NCBI GenBank assembly: GCA_002083635.1
Contig: MSXP01000001.1
Coordinates: 186,001-250,000 of the forward strand
DNA length: 64,000 bases
Source of the DNA: Proteobacteria bacterium ST_bin12
Lineage (GTDB): Bacteria; Pseudomonadota; Gammaproteobacteria; Burkholderiales; Methylophilaceae
Direction: 5' to 3'
The notes below the pieces were generated by a model, which saw only the letters and a program-made list of their open reading frames with translations, was not told the origin of the DNA and did no database searches. Positions 34,549 through 44,772 of the stretch are shown here, in pieces; positions within the stretch are counted from its first letter, which is position 1, and each line of letters opens with the position of its first letter. The position numbers were made by a program, and so were the translations under genes.

Positions 34549-35874
34549 TTAAAACTTATCTTCAAGGCGCAATTCAACAAAAGCACTGTCACGCAACTCA
34601 CGTACCCAATCTTGATAGGCTTCTTCTGATTTGCGCGCACGAATTTCTTGGCGCGCTTTTAATCTGGCGGCTTCTTTACTCACGTCTTGTTTACGACGTT
34701 CTAATACTTGAATAATATGCCAACCAAAAGGTGAGCGCACTGGCGCACTGATTTCATTGATTGCTAGTTCATTCATGGTTTTTTCAAATGCAGGTACCGT
34801 ATCGCCAGGGTTTACCCAACCTAAATCACCGCCGCTGCTTGCGCTACCATCTTCTGAATATTGGCGTGCCATATCTTCAAACTTAACGCCATTATCCAAA
34901 CGCTCTTTAATGGTATCCATTTTTTGCTTACCGTCCTTTTCAGATACCACTTCGGTTAATTTAATCAAAATATGGCGCGCATGCGTTTGTTCAATCATCA
35001 AAGTAGAAGCGCCGCCACGGCGGTTAGTGAGCTTTAGAATATGGAATCCATTAGGGCTGCGTAGTGGTTTAGAAATTTCGCCTACTTGCATGCCTTTTAC
35101 TGCATCTAAAAACAAAGTAGGTATTTGAGCGCCATTTTTCCAGCCGAGTTGACCGCCTTCTAGTGCATTAGGTGTATCTGAAAAACTGGCTGATACCTGT
35201 GTAAAATCTTTACCACTGGCTAATTCTTGCAAAGCATTTTCTGTTTTAACATGTACTTTTTCTAAGTCTTCTGGCGAGCTGTCTTCTGGTGCGCGGATTA
35301 AAATATGTGAAATCTCGTATTCATCTTGTTCATCACCGCGGTTGGCTTGCGTGGTTAAATAGTTGTCAATTTCACCGTCAGAAACCGTTAATCTGTTGTC
35401 AACATCTCGCTCGCGAAGGCGAGATATAGTAATTTCATTACGAATATCTTCGCGAAACTTACGCAAGCTAAGACCGTCGCTTTCAAGTGCTGCTTTAAAC
35501 TCAGCTACAGTCAGTTTGTTTTGGCTGGCAATGCGCTCAATGGTTTTGTCCAGTTGCGTATCATCTACCTTAATGCCGGTTTGGCTAGCCAGTTGTAGCT
35601 GTAAACTATCAACGATTAGTCGCTCTAAAATTTGTTTTTCTAACACCTCTTTAGGTGGCAGGGATGTGCCTTGCTTTTCTAGCTGTGAAGATACCGTATT
35701 CACTCTGTCGTTTAATTCCTGCTCTGTAATCACGCCTTGATCAACGATAGCAATAATGCGATCCATTTTTACTGTTGAATCTACATTAGTAGCTGCCATC
35801 AGTAAGTTGGACGAGAAAAGCAGTATTAACAATAATGGTTTGAAAAATTCAGTCATAACTTGGGTTAATTTCAT
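34549..35874 (-). CDS. surA: Periplasmic chaperone and peptidyl-prolyl isomerase SurA
   Basis: A 441-residue exported chaperone for outer-membrane proteins. A signal peptide (about residues 1-27) precedes the SurA N-terminal domain (IIAIVDQGVITEQEL), then two parvulin domains (about 180-280 and 290-390) with SHILIRAP, GGQLGWKNG, ARHILIKL and GGDLGWVNPGD. The ATG overlaps the lptD stop. Confidence 0.95.
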   Translation of the reverse strand: MKLTQVMTEFFKPLLLILLFSSNLLMAATNVDSTVKMDRIIAIVDQGVITEQELNDRVNTVSSQLEKQGTSLPPKEVLEKQILERLIVDSLQLQLASQTGIKVDDTQLDKTIERIASQNKLTVAEFKAALESDGLSLRKFREDIRNEITISRLRERDVDNRLTVSDGEIDNYLTTQANRGDEQDEYEISHILIRAPEDSSPEDLEKVHVKTENALQELASGKDFTQVSASFSDTPNALEGGQLGWKNGAQIPTLFLDAVKGMQVGEISKPLRSPNGFHILKLTNRRGGASTLMIEQTHARHILIKLTEVVSEKDGKQKMDTIKERLDNGVKFEDMARQYSEDGSASSGGDLGWVNPGDTVPAFEKTMNELAINEISAPVRSPFGWHIIQVLERRKQDVSKEAARLKARQEIRARKSEEAYQDWVRELRDSAFVELRLEDKF

Positions 35875-38318
35875 TGGTTGTAATTTTGTTGCCTGTATAT
35901 AGTTGGAATATCGCTAGAGCTTAAATAGCCTGGAATGTCGCGTCGTAATAAGTTGAGTGGATTAGAGCCAATTGACGCTAGGCCACCTAACTCAAGTTGT
36001 AAGAAAAAACCATAGTTGGCGTCCGCAGTGGCGGTTTCTACACGTTGAAACACAGTGCGTACTTGCCAGCAACCTGCATCATATTCCACCCCTGCTAAGC
36101 TTTCAATCAAACTTTTTTCACGAATGGAATAGTTAAATCGCCCTACACCATACCATCCACGTGTTAACGGCCATTGTCCTGAAAGGTTGATTTGCTCTAA
36201 AAATTGTTGGGTATAGCGGTAGCCAATATTCAACAATTTACCCGGTTCTGGGTTGTATCTGGCCAGTAAATTGGTGCGCACAATACCTGCATCGTCTGTG
36301 TTGTATTGCCAGAAAGCATCTAAATTCCATTTGTTAGAAAGTCGCCCTGTTAGCGCTGCGATGATGTCTGTAGAGTTGCTTTCGGAGCGTATGCTACCTG
36401 GCAAGGTCACGTTTTGGTCGTTAAAGTAATACCGTTGACCGATCGTCGCTGAGACGCGTTCAATACCTGTGTCTTGATCAATCATGCGCGTGGTAAATGC
36501 TAGGCTAAGCTGATTCGCATTGTTTACTCTGTCGTTGCCCGTAAACTGATTTTCGGTAAATAAAGTGGTTAAGTCTAAGTCGGCTAAAGCCGAATCAAAT
36601 ACAGGTAATAAATCCTGATTTTTATCGGGGATATAGACGTAAAACAGGCGCGGTTCAATTGTTTGCGTGTAGCTATTTTTAACAATATTGACATCGCGTT
36701 CAAAATAAAGACCGCTATCTAAACTAAAAATAGGCAAAGTACGAGATGCGGAATTATTGCTAATAGTATTGCCGTTAATATTGTAATTGTTATCGTTAAG
36801 GTTGTAGTGAGTGGCATGCACGCCAACTTTTGGCGTGATAAATCCATATGGCCTAGTAAAAGGTGCACTAACAGATGGATAGACCGTGAGTCGACTGCCT
36901 GTTGGCGCGATAGGCGCATCTTTATCGCGATCAAAATACACCCATTGGCTATAAAGCTGGCTGTTAATTGGACCCCATTCTTTATCGGCGGTTAGGGTCA
37001 ATTGCGGTAAGCGCTGGTAGGCGTAATTGATTTGATCCAGGTTTTGATATTGCTGCACTAAACCATTAAATCGCCATACATCGCCCACATAGTCAACACG
37101 GCCCTCTTGTGGCAAATTAACCAGGCTGGTGCTGACAATACGCGTTGATGTTTCAGAAAAGTATTGGTCATCAGATACTTTTTCAATATTGTAACCAGCC
37201 GACCACCCCTCACTTAACTGATGTTTATGACTAATATTGGCATAGTAGCGTTGTTGACCGCTCAAACTATCATTATCCAAATACTCTACGTTATTTAAGC
37301 CAGAATAATCTTCGTTTAAATATCTTAATTCGCCTTGAAACTGCAAGCCACGCTTACTTAAGTAGCGTGTGCCGACAGTGGCGTCAACGTTGGGGGCGAT
37401 ATTGATGTAATAGGGAATCAGCGTTTCAAAACCGCTTCGGCTGGTGGTGCCAACGGTTGGCGCTAAAAAGCCTGATTTGCGCTCATTGTTAAACGAAAAG
37501 CTCATCCAAGGCATATATAGCAACGGAACACCTTTAAACTCAATATGCGCATTGGTGGCAGTGCCGGATTGTGTGTAATCGTCCAATAATATTTCTTTGG
37601 CCTTAATATACCAATCGTCAACGCCAGCCTCGCATGTGGTGTAGCGTGCATTTTTTAAGCGTTTTTTATCCTCGCCCTCAAAAAAAACTGCTTTAGCATC
37701 GCCGCGAGATGAGTTGAATCTTGGGTCTATAGAGGCTTGTCCAATCGGTGTTGCAGGCTCGCGATAATTATCTTGATACTGTCTTGGGTCGTCAGTGAGA
37801 GTGGTTTGTGCGTTCAGTAATTTAGATTGTGTATAAACGCTAGGGCCGTTTGGGGCGGAAAAGTTATTTGAATTGTCTTTAATATTTTTTTTCAGCGAGA
37901 TAGATGCATCACGCATTTCACCAATACTTTCAGACAAGCGCATTTTGAGTGATGGCCCCGTAATCTGCCCGTCGCCTAGTTCAATGCGCGCATTGCCATT
38001 TACTTGTAGCTCGTCATTCTGCACATCATATTCAATGCTATCACCATAGATTTTTTGATCACCTCTGCTAATAGACGCATTACCGCTGGCGCGCATTTTA
38101 CGGTCTAGGTATAAATCCATTTTATCGCCCTCAATCTCAATAGCATCGGGCAGAGCAGTTGGCAAAATGGTTTCGGGCACCTGAATAAGTTCGGTCGTTA
38201 GCGTTTCTGCTGACGCCGTTACGCCAAAGCCAGACATCAATAGCGCGACGACTAGTGCACAGTAAAATCGTGCAGAGTCAATAGTTGAGCGAATAATGGT
38301 TGAGAACGTATAGTGCAA
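35871..38318 (-). CDS. lptD: LPS-assembly protein LptD
   Basis: An 815-residue outer-membrane protein that inserts LPS into the outer leaflet. It starts with TTG and a signal peptide ending TASAE. An OstA/LptA-like jellyroll (about residues 60-180) is followed by a large beta barrel (about 240-800). Cysteines in YTTCEAGVDDWY and YDAGCWQVRTVF are placed as in the disulfides of LptD. It heads the reverse operon and diverges from amgK. Confidence 0.93.
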   Translation of the reverse strand: MHYTFSTIIRSTIDSARFYCALVVALLMSGFGVTASAETLTTELIQVPETILPTALPDAIEIEGDKMDLYLDRKMRASGNASISRGDQKIYGDSIEYDVQNDELQVNGNARIELGDGQITGPSLKMRLSESIGEMRDASISLKKNIKDNSNNFSAPNGPSVYTQSKLLNAQTTLTDDPRQYQDNYREPATPIGQASIDPRFNSSRGDAKAVFFEGEDKKRLKNARYTTCEAGVDDWYIKAKEILLDDYTQSGTATNAHIEFKGVPLLYMPWMSFSFNNERKSGFLAPTVGTTSRSGFETLIPYYINIAPNVDATVGTRYLSKRGLQFQGELRYLNEDYSGLNNVEYLDNDSLSGQQRYYANISHKHQLSEGWSAGYNIEKVSDDQYFSETSTRIVSTSLVNLPQEGRVDYVGDVWRFNGLVQQYQNLDQINYAYQRLPQLTLTADKEWGPINSQLYSQWVYFDRDKDAPIAPTGSRLTVYPSVSAPFTRPYGFITPKVGVHATHYNLNDNNYNINGNTISNNSASRTLPIFSLDSGLYFERDVNIVKNSYTQTIEPRLFYVYIPDKNQDLLPVFDSALADLDLTTLFTENQFTGNDRVNNANQLSLAFTTRMIDQDTGIERVSATIGQRYYFNDQNVTLPGSIRSESNSTDIIAALTGRLSNKWNLDAFWQYNTDDAGIVRTNLLARYNPEPGKLLNIGYRYTQQFLEQINLSGQWPLTRGWYGVGRFNYSIREKSLIESLAGVEYDAGCWQVRTVFQRVETATADANYGFFLQLELGGLASIGSNPLNLLRRDIPGYLSSSDIPTIYRQQNYNQ

Positions 38319-38549
38319 TGGTGATTTCTTTGAGCACGGTCTATATTAATGCGCCTAATAAATAAGGTGCTGGTTAATGAGTCATTCTTATAACAAAACC
38401 TAGACTTACTATTTGCTAGACTTTCTATTTTACAGATGAATGATAAAATCGTATATAACTGTATTTAAGCACGTCTTTTTAAACGCTTAGTTTAAAGCAA
38501 TTAGGTTGCCAACAATAAATACAATATAAAAACATCATAAAGGTCAGCG

Positions 38550-39548
38550 GTGGATAGATTATCAGCATTAACAAATTGGTTGGAAGCATCACTTGAACAG
38601 CCATTTACTTTAACGGTAGCTTCGGCTGATGCTAGCTTTAGGCGTTATTTTAGAGTGCATCTAACCAATGATCACAGCACTTTGATTGCGATGGACGCGC
38701 CTCCGCCACAAGAAGATTGCACGCCTTTTGTTAAAGTGGCGCAATTATTGTTGGCGGCTGGTTTACATGTTCCTAAGATAATCGCCCAAGATATTAAACA
38801 GGGTTTTATGCTCATCAGCGATTTGGGTAACGACACCTATTTAAGTGTGTTAAATAAAGATAACGCGCAAAAACTGTATACCGATGCTACCGATGCATTG
38901 ATAAAAATGCAACTGGCCAGCCAAGAGGGCGTGCTGCTTGACTATGACGAAGCTTTGTTGTTGCGTGAAATGCAATTATTCCCCGATTGGTACATTAATA
39001 AGCATTTGGGCATCACCTTAACCGTAGAGCAAGAAGCGGTGCTGCAAAATACATTTTCTGTGCTGATTCAAAATATCTTGGCGCAAGGGCAAGTAACGGT
39101 ACATCGCGATTATCATTCGCGAAACTTAATGCTGACTAAAGAGCAAAATCCGGGCGTATTGGATTTTCAGGATGCGGTGTACGGCGCTATCACATACGAT
39201 TTAGTGTCTTTATTAAAAGATGCCTACATTGAGTGGGATGAAGAGCAAGTTATTGATTGGGCGGTTCGCTATTGGCAACCCGCCAAAAAAGCGGGCTTGC
39301 CAGTGCCAGATGATTTCAGTGAGTTTTATCGCGATTTTGAATGGATGGGCGCGCAACGCCACATCAAAGTGCTGGGTATTTTTGCGCGGCTTTATCATCG
39401 CGATGGCAAAGACGGCTACTTAAAAGATATGCCGCTTGTGATGCATTATTTGCGCAAGGCGTGTGAGCGCTATGTGGAATTGCGCCCAATGTTAAGGTTA
39501 CTTAACCAGTTAGAAAACGTCAAACCGCAAGAAGGCTTTACGTTTTAA
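38550..39548 (+). CDS. amgK: N-acetylmuramate/N-acetylglucosamine kinase
   Basis: A 332-residue aminoglycoside-phosphotransferase-fold kinase for peptidoglycan recycling. Catalytic and metal motifs are VHRDYHSRNLM and LDFQDAVYG. The start is GTG with AAAGG seven bases upstream. It overlaps murU by one base, and the pair diverges from lptD, the standard AmgK-MurU context. Confidence 0.92.
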   Translation: MDRLSALTNWLEASLEQPFTLTVASADASFRRYFRVHLTNDHSTLIAMDAPPPQEDCTPFVKVAQLLLAAGLHVPKIIAQDIKQGFMLISDLGNDTYLSVLNKDNAQKLYTDATDALIKMQLASQEGVLLDYDEALLLREMQLFPDWYINKHLGITLTVEQEAVLQNTFSVLIQNILAQGQVTVHRDYHSRNLMLTKEQNPGVLDFQDAVYGAITYDLVSLLKDAYIEWDEEQVIDWAVRYWQPAKKAGLPVPDDFSEFYRDFEWMGAQRHIKVLGIFARLYHRDGKDGYLKDMPLVMHYLRKACERYVELRPMLRLLNQLENVKPQEGFTF

Positions 39549-40222
39549 TGAAAGCCATGATATTGGCGGCTGGCAGAGGTGAGCGCATGCGCCCGCTCAC
39601 TGACCACACGCCAAAACCGCTACTTAAAATACAAAATAAGCCATTAATCGTTTGGCATTTAGAAAATTTAGCCAAAGCAGGTTTTAAAGAAATCGTGATT
39701 AATCACGCGCATTTAGGCAATCAAATAGAAGCCGCTTTAGGCGATGGAACCCAGTGGAACTTGCAGATTAGTTACAGCCCAGAAATCGCTGCGCTGGAAA
39801 CTGCAGGCGGCATTGCTAAGGCACTACCTTTATTAACCGACAACGGCAATAAAAATGAAGCTTTTTTAGTGGTCAATGGCGATACATTTACCGATATAGA
39901 TTTTGCGCAAATTACACTAGCGCCGAATATGTTGGCGCATTTGGTGCTGGTGAATAACCCGCCACAACATCCCAAGGGTGATTTTGCGATTGACGCAGGC
40001 ATGCTCATCAATCAAGGTGAGCCTATGCGCACTTTCTCAGGCGTTGGCGTTTATCACCCCAATTTATTTGCATCAATTAAACGCGGCGATGCTGCAAAAC
40101 TAGCGCCATTATTGCGCCAAGCCATCGCCGAAAATAAAGCCACCGCACAATATCATCAAGGCGTGTGGCATGATATTGGAACGCCTGAGCGATTACAGGC
40201 TCTGAATAACTTAACGCTATAA
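39548..40222 (+). CDS. murU: N-acetylmuramate 1-phosphate uridylyltransferase
   Basis: A 224-residue nucleotidyltransferase making UDP-MurNAc in the recycling route. The motif AAGRGERMRPLTDHTPKPL is at the N-terminus, with VVNGDTFTDIDF for metal binding. It directly follows amgK. Confidence 0.92.
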   Translation: MKAMILAAGRGERMRPLTDHTPKPLLKIQNKPLIVWHLENLAKAGFKEIVINHAHLGNQIEAALGDGTQWNLQISYSPEIAALETAGGIAKALPLLTDNGNKNEAFLVVNGDTFTDIDFAQITLAPNMLAHLVLVNNPPQHPKGDFAIDAGMLINQGEPMRTFSGVGVYHPNLFASIKRGDAAKLAPLLRQAIAENKATAQYHQGVWHDIGTPERLQALNNLTL

Positions 40223-40248
40223 AATCACCGAATTTTAATGAAACGACT

Positions 40249-41553
40249 ATGTTTAATGTAAACGAATTTCAGCAACGCCGCCGCAATCTTTTAGCCAAAA
40301 TGGGCAACGGTATTGCGATTGTTCCCACCGCGCCAGAAGCGGTGCGCAATCGTGACAGTCATTATCCGTATCGATTTGATAGCTACTTCTATTATTTAAC
40401 GGGATTTACCGAGCCAGAATCTGTGCTGATTTTAATCTCAGGCGAGCAAAATAAAAGTATTCTGTTTTGCCGTGATAAAGATATGGAGCGCGAAATTTGG
40501 GATGGCTTTCGCTACGGCCCGCAAGTAGCAAAAGAGCAGTTTGGTTTTGATGAGGCTTACAGTATCAACGAGCTAGATGCGCTAATGCCAAGCTTAATGG
40601 CGAATCAGAGTCAGCTGTTTTATAGCTTGGGTTTTGATGCAAGTTGGGATAAGCGCATGACCAACTGGCTAAACAAAGTGAAAGATTTGGCGCGTACTGG
40701 CGTTTCTGCGCCATCAGCCATTTTAGATGTGCGTCAACTGGTGGATAAACAACGTTTAATTAAAACGCCATTTGAAATCGATTTAATGCGCCGCAGCGCC
40801 AATATCGCGGCTGGCGCGCATAACCGTGCCATGCAAGTCACCAAGCCAAACAAAAAAGAATACGAAATCGAAGCCGAATTTTTGCATGAATTTTATAAAA
40901 ATGGCGCGCAAGCACCTGCTTACACCAGCATTGTGGCGGGCGGTGCAAATGCTTGCACTTTGCATTACAACGCCAATAATTGTGTGTTGAATGCTGGCGA
41001 TTTATTGTTAATTGATGCGGGTTGCGAGCTAGATGGCTATGCCAGCGACATCACGCGCACCTTTCCAGTAAATGGCAAATTTAGTGCACCGCAGCGCGAT
41101 TTATACGAATTAGTTTTAAATGCACAATTAGCCGCCATTGATGCCGCCAAGCCAGGCAATCATTGGAATGCGCCGCATGAGGCGGCTTTGGAAATATTGG
41201 TTCAAGGTTTCATCGACTTTAAATTGTGTTCAGGTACAAAAGAAGAAGTGTTGGAAAACGCCAGCTATCGCCAGTTTTATATGCATCGCACGGGGCATTG
41301 GCTGGGTTTAGATGTGCATGACGCCGGCGATTACAAAAATAAAGCGGGTGATTGGTCGATGCTTGAGGCTGGCAATACCCTAACGGTTGAGCCCGGTTGC
41401 TATGTGCGCCCAGCCGATAATGTACCTGAGCATTTTTGGAATATCGGTATTCGTATTGAAGATGATGTGTTGATTACGGCAACGGGCAATGAAGTGCTGA
41501 CAAAAAATGCGGTTAAAGGTATCGCTGATATCGAACAATTGATGCAGACTTAA
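40249..41553 (+). CDS. pepP: Xaa-Pro aminopeptidase
   Basis: A 434-residue metallopeptidase releasing N-terminal residues before proline. It has the aminopeptidase P N-terminal domain and a pita-bread C-terminal domain with metal ligands in IDAGCELDGYASDITRTF, HRTGHWLGLDVHD, LTVEPGCYV and IRIEDDVLIT. It precedes ubiH as in E. coli. Confidence 0.94.
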   Translation: MFNVNEFQQRRRNLLAKMGNGIAIVPTAPEAVRNRDSHYPYRFDSYFYYLTGFTEPESVLILISGEQNKSILFCRDKDMEREIWDGFRYGPQVAKEQFGFDEAYSINELDALMPSLMANQSQLFYSLGFDASWDKRMTNWLNKVKDLARTGVSAPSAILDVRQLVDKQRLIKTPFEIDLMRRSANIAAGAHNRAMQVTKPNKKEYEIEAEFLHEFYKNGAQAPAYTSIVAGGANACTLHYNANNCVLNAGDLLLIDAGCELDGYASDITRTFPVNGKFSAPQRDLYELVLNAQLAAIDAAKPGNHWNAPHEAALEILVQGFIDFKLCSGTKEEVLENASYRQFYMHRTGHWLGLDVHDAGDYKNKAGDWSMLEAGNTLTVEPGCYVRPADNVPEHFWNIGIRIEDDVLITATGNEVLTKNAVKGIADIEQLMQT

Positions 41554-41602
41554 CACTCAAAACGACACGAATTTATTGAGACAATTCTAAAAGCAAACCA
41601 TC

Positions 41603-42760
41603 ATGAATCAAGCAGATTCTATTGTAATTATTGGCGGCGGCCCTGTAGGCGCGGTGTTAGCGCTGAGTTTACAGCAAAAAAGTGTGCCCTTTACCTTGCT
41701 AGAGGCACGCGCAAAAGGTGCTTCGCATAGTGATACGCGTGCGCTGGCTTTGTCTCACGGTAGCCGATTAATTTTGGAAAAACTTAATATTTGGTCTGCA
41801 ATTGAAGCGCAAGCCACTGCGATTAAAACCATTCATATTTCCCAGCGCGGTGGTTTTGGTCGCACCAAATTACAAGCCGCAGAACATCAATTACCTGCGC
41901 TAGGCTACGTGCTGCCTTATGGCGTTTTAACCAAGGCGCTGGATGCGCAGCTGGATTTAAATCACGTACTTTATGATGCTGTTGCTACAGAAGTGCGCTA
42001 TGAATCAAGCGAGTCGGAAGTGTTTTTTAAACAAGCTGATAGTGAAATATGCATCAGCAGCCCTTTAACGGTAATCGCTGATGGCGGTCGCAGTTTGGAT
42101 AATCTGCCGAATATTGAGCGTGAAACAAAAGACTACGGCCATGATGCCTTGGTGAGCAAAGTGAAAACTGAGCTGCCGCATGCCAATATTGCCTACGAGC
42201 GTTTTACGCCAACTGGACCAATGGCTCTGTTACCCAATGGTGAGCATGATTTTTCTTTGGTATGGACGGGTGAAAAAGCAAAAATTGATGCTTTGATGGC
42301 ATTAAGTGATGCTGATTTTTTAAATGCGCTACATGCGGCATTTGGCGACCGCGTTGGCCGATTTTTATCAATTCAAAAACGTAATAGGTTCCCACTCAAA
42401 TTAAGCACATTGAAAGCATCTGTTACCCCGCATTTAGCAATTATTGGTAATGCGGCACAGACCATGCACCCAGTCGCTGGGCAGGGCTTCAATGTAGGCT
42501 TGCGCGATGCAGAGGCGCTAGCCAAATTGTTGATCCATGCACCCAAAACACAGTGGGGCAGTAAGTCGATGTTACAAGAATATCAAAAACTGCGCGAGCG
42601 CGATGCCCGTGGCAGCCTTAAGTTTACCGATAGCTTGCTGGAAATATTTTCCAATGATTTAATCGGTGTTTCTGGCGCACGTGGTTTTGGGCTTGGTGCG
42701 CTATCTTTGTTGCGGCCTGCGCGTGAATTTTTGGTCGGCAAAATGAGTTATGGCAAATAA
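41603..42760 (+). CDS. ubiH: Ubiquinone biosynthesis FAD hydroxylase UbiH
   Basis: A 385-residue FAD monooxygenase. It has the dinucleotide motif IIGGGPVGAVLALSL and the second FAD motif GNAAQTMHPVAGQGFNVGL. It probably hydroxylates the ubiquinone ring. UbiH is favoured over paralogues by its place after pepP, but the exact ring position cannot be read from sequence. It overlaps the next gene by 11 bases. Confidence 0.85.
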   Translation: MNQADSIVIIGGGPVGAVLALSLQQKSVPFTLLEARAKGASHSDTRALALSHGSRLILEKLNIWSAIEAQATAIKTIHISQRGGFGRTKLQAAEHQLPALGYVLPYGVLTKALDAQLDLNHVLYDAVATEVRYESSESEVFFKQADSEICISSPLTVIADGGRSLDNLPNIERETKDYGHDALVSKVKTELPHANIAYERFTPTGPMALLPNGEHDFSLVWTGEKAKIDALMALSDADFLNALHAAFGDRVGRFLSIQKRNRFPLKLSTLKASVTPHLAIIGNAAQTMHPVAGQGFNVGLRDAEALAKLLIHAPKTQWGSKSMLQEYQKLRERDARGSLKFTDSLLEIFSNDLIGVSGARGFGLGALSLLRPAREFLVGKMSYGK

Positions 42761-43943
42761 AATAAATACTGATGTGATTGTAGTCGGTGCTGGGCTGGTG
42801 GGCCTTGCGGCTGCAATTACTTTAGTTTTGCAGCATAAAAATGTGGTGCTGGTATCAGACAAGCCAGAGCAGCAAGCAACAACTATATTAAATCAGGATA
42901 CGTGGGATGAGCGCGTATATGCCCTAACGCCTGCCACAGAAGCTTGGTTAAAAACGATAGGTGTGTGGGATTTTATCGATGAAAATCGGGTTAACTCGAT
43001 TGATTCGATGCATATTTGGGGTGCGGAAACGGATTTGCTATTAAGCGCATCTGATGCCAATATCGCCAAACTAGGCCTGATTATTGAGAATCAACAATTA
43101 ATGGTGGCTTTGTGGCAACAAGTTAAAAAGTTAGGTGTGACTGTGGTCACAGACGCGCGCTGCGCAAAACTAGAGTATTCTGCAAACGAAGTGATATTGC
43201 ATATAGAGCCAGCAGCGCAAACCAAAGTCAGTCAAATCAGCGCTAAATTGATCATTGCGGCAGATGGTTTGCATTCATGGGTAAGGCAGCAGGCTGGTAT
43301 CCTCGTTGATGTGAAAAAATACAACCAAGTGGCAGTTGTGGCGAATTTCTTAACAGAAAAACCACATCAAAATGAGGCAAAACAATGGTTTGGCGCACAT
43401 GATGTGTTGGCATTATTGCCATTGCCTAATCAGCATGTATCCATGGTGTGGTCAGTGTCAACCGAAAAAGCCGCTCAACTGTTAGCATTAACGAGGGAGC
43501 AGCTTTGCGGGCATGTGCAGACGCAATCGCAAAGCTTGTTAGGCGAGTTAAAGCAAGTTGGGCAGATAAGAAATGCTGTACTTAACCAACAAACTGCATT
43601 GAATTTAATTGTAGAACGCATTGTTTTAGTGGGAGATGCAGCACATCAAATTCACCCAATGGCAGGGCAGGGCGTAAATTTAGGGTTTAGAGATGTAATG
43701 AAATTAGCGCAATTAACGACTAAACTACACGCTATGCAAGATATTGGCGAGCATACTTTTTTGCGCCAATATGAGCGCGCAAGAAAAGCAGATATGATGA
43801 GCATGAACAGTTTAACCAGCGGCTTAGATTATTTATTTGCGACCGAACAACCTGTGTTGAAAAAATTAACCAACTGGGGTTTGCAGCAAATTACGCGGCA
43901 ACCCAGCCTAAAAAAGCGACTCATACAACAAGCTGTATATTAA
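42750..43943 (+). CDS. UbiH/UbiI/VisC-family FAD monooxygenase
   Basis: A 397-residue paralogue of the preceding gene, with VVGAGLVGLAAAITL near the start and GDAAHQIHPMAGQGVNLGF. In E. coli the comparable third gene of the pepP-ubiH cluster is ubiI, so C5 hydroxylation of the ubiquinone ring is likely; UbiF- or UbiM-type activity cannot be excluded. Confidence 0.8.
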   Translation: MANKINTDVIVVGAGLVGLAAAITLVLQHKNVVLVSDKPEQQATTILNQDTWDERVYALTPATEAWLKTIGVWDFIDENRVNSIDSMHIWGAETDLLLSASDANIAKLGLIIENQQLMVALWQQVKKLGVTVVTDARCAKLEYSANEVILHIEPAAQTKVSQISAKLIIAADGLHSWVRQQAGILVDVKKYNQVAVVANFLTEKPHQNEAKQWFGAHDVLALLPLPNQHVSMVWSVSTEKAAQLLALTREQLCGHVQTQSQSLLGELKQVGQIRNAVLNQQTALNLIVERIVLVGDAAHQIHPMAGQGVNLGFRDVMKLAQLTTKLHAMQDIGEHTFLRQYERARKADMMSMNSLTSGLDYLFATEQPVLKKLTNWGLQQITRQPSLKKRLIQQAVY

Positions 43944-43976
43944 ATTTTACCTATTGATACTATTTTGAAAGTACAC

Positions 43977-44711
43977 ATGAAGCCAAAAATGATGCCATTT
44001 AAATCGCTGATTACCTTATCGATGCTGGCACTGAGCCAATTTGCAGTCGCAGATGAAGCCAGTCTCAAAAAAGCGGTTGAAGCAGCCTACCCTAAATTTA
44101 AAGTGCAAAGCGTGGTTAAAACCCCTTATGCAGGTTTGTATGAAGTGTTTATGGGCGGCCAGATTATTTATACCGATGAAAAGCTGACTTTTTTAATTGC
44201 TGAAGGTCGGCTGGTTGATCCAAAATCTAAAAAAGATGTGACAGGTGAACGACTAGAAGAGTTAACTAAAATTGATTTTAATAGCCTACCCTTAGAGAAA
44301 GCGATTAAGGTGGTTAAAGGTAACGGTAGCCGTAAATTAGTGGTGTTTTCTGACGTGGATTGTCCTTATTGCAAGCAGCTTGAGCGTAAAGAGTTGAGCA
44401 ATATTAGTGACGTGACTATTTACACTTTCTTGTATCCAATTGATCAGTTACACCCAGACGCAGCGAATAAATCTAAAACTATTTGGTGTGCAAGCAACCG
44501 CACTAAAGCTTGGAACGACTGGATAATCAATAATCAATTACCTTCAAGTGCAGGCAATTGCGAAGTGCCATTAGAGCAAGTGGGTGAATTAGCCAGAAAA
44601 ATTGGCGTTACCAGTACGCCAACCCTTATTTTTTCAGATGGCAGAAGGGTGATGGGCGCGCAGCCTTATAAAGAAATTGAGAAATATTTACAATCAGCGA
44701 CTAAGAAATAA
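43977..44711 (+). CDS. dsbC: Thiol:disulfide interchange protein DsbC
   Basis: A 244-residue periplasmic disulfide isomerase. A signal peptide (ending QFAVADE) leads to the dimerisation domain (about residues 25-85) and a thioredoxin domain with active site DCPYCKQLE and cis-proline in GVTSTPTL. The ATG at 43977 is taken over an upstream TTG; a further ATG pair at 43989 is possible. Confidence 0.93.
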   Translation: MKPKMMPFKSLITLSMLALSQFAVADEASLKKAVEAAYPKFKVQSVVKTPYAGLYEVFMGGQIIYTDEKLTFLIAEGRLVDPKSKKDVTGERLEELTKIDFNSLPLEKAIKVVKGNGSRKLVVFSDVDCPYCKQLERKELSNISDVTIYTFLYPIDQLHPDAANKSKTIWCASNRTKAWNDWIINNQLPSSAGNCEVPLEQVGELARKIGVTSTPTLIFSDGRRVMGAQPYKEIEKYLQSATKK

Positions 44712-44732
44712 GTTTTCAGCATAATCGATTGA

Positions 44733-44763
44733 CAAAAAAGCCGCTTAAAAGTGGCTTTTTTTT
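44733..44763 (+). terminator. Bidirectional rho-independent terminator
   Basis: AAAAAAGCCGCTT pairs with AAGTGGCTTTTTT (one G-T wobble) between forward dsbC and reverse pilC. Confidence 0.85.
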
Positions 44764-44772
44764 GCTAAAAAC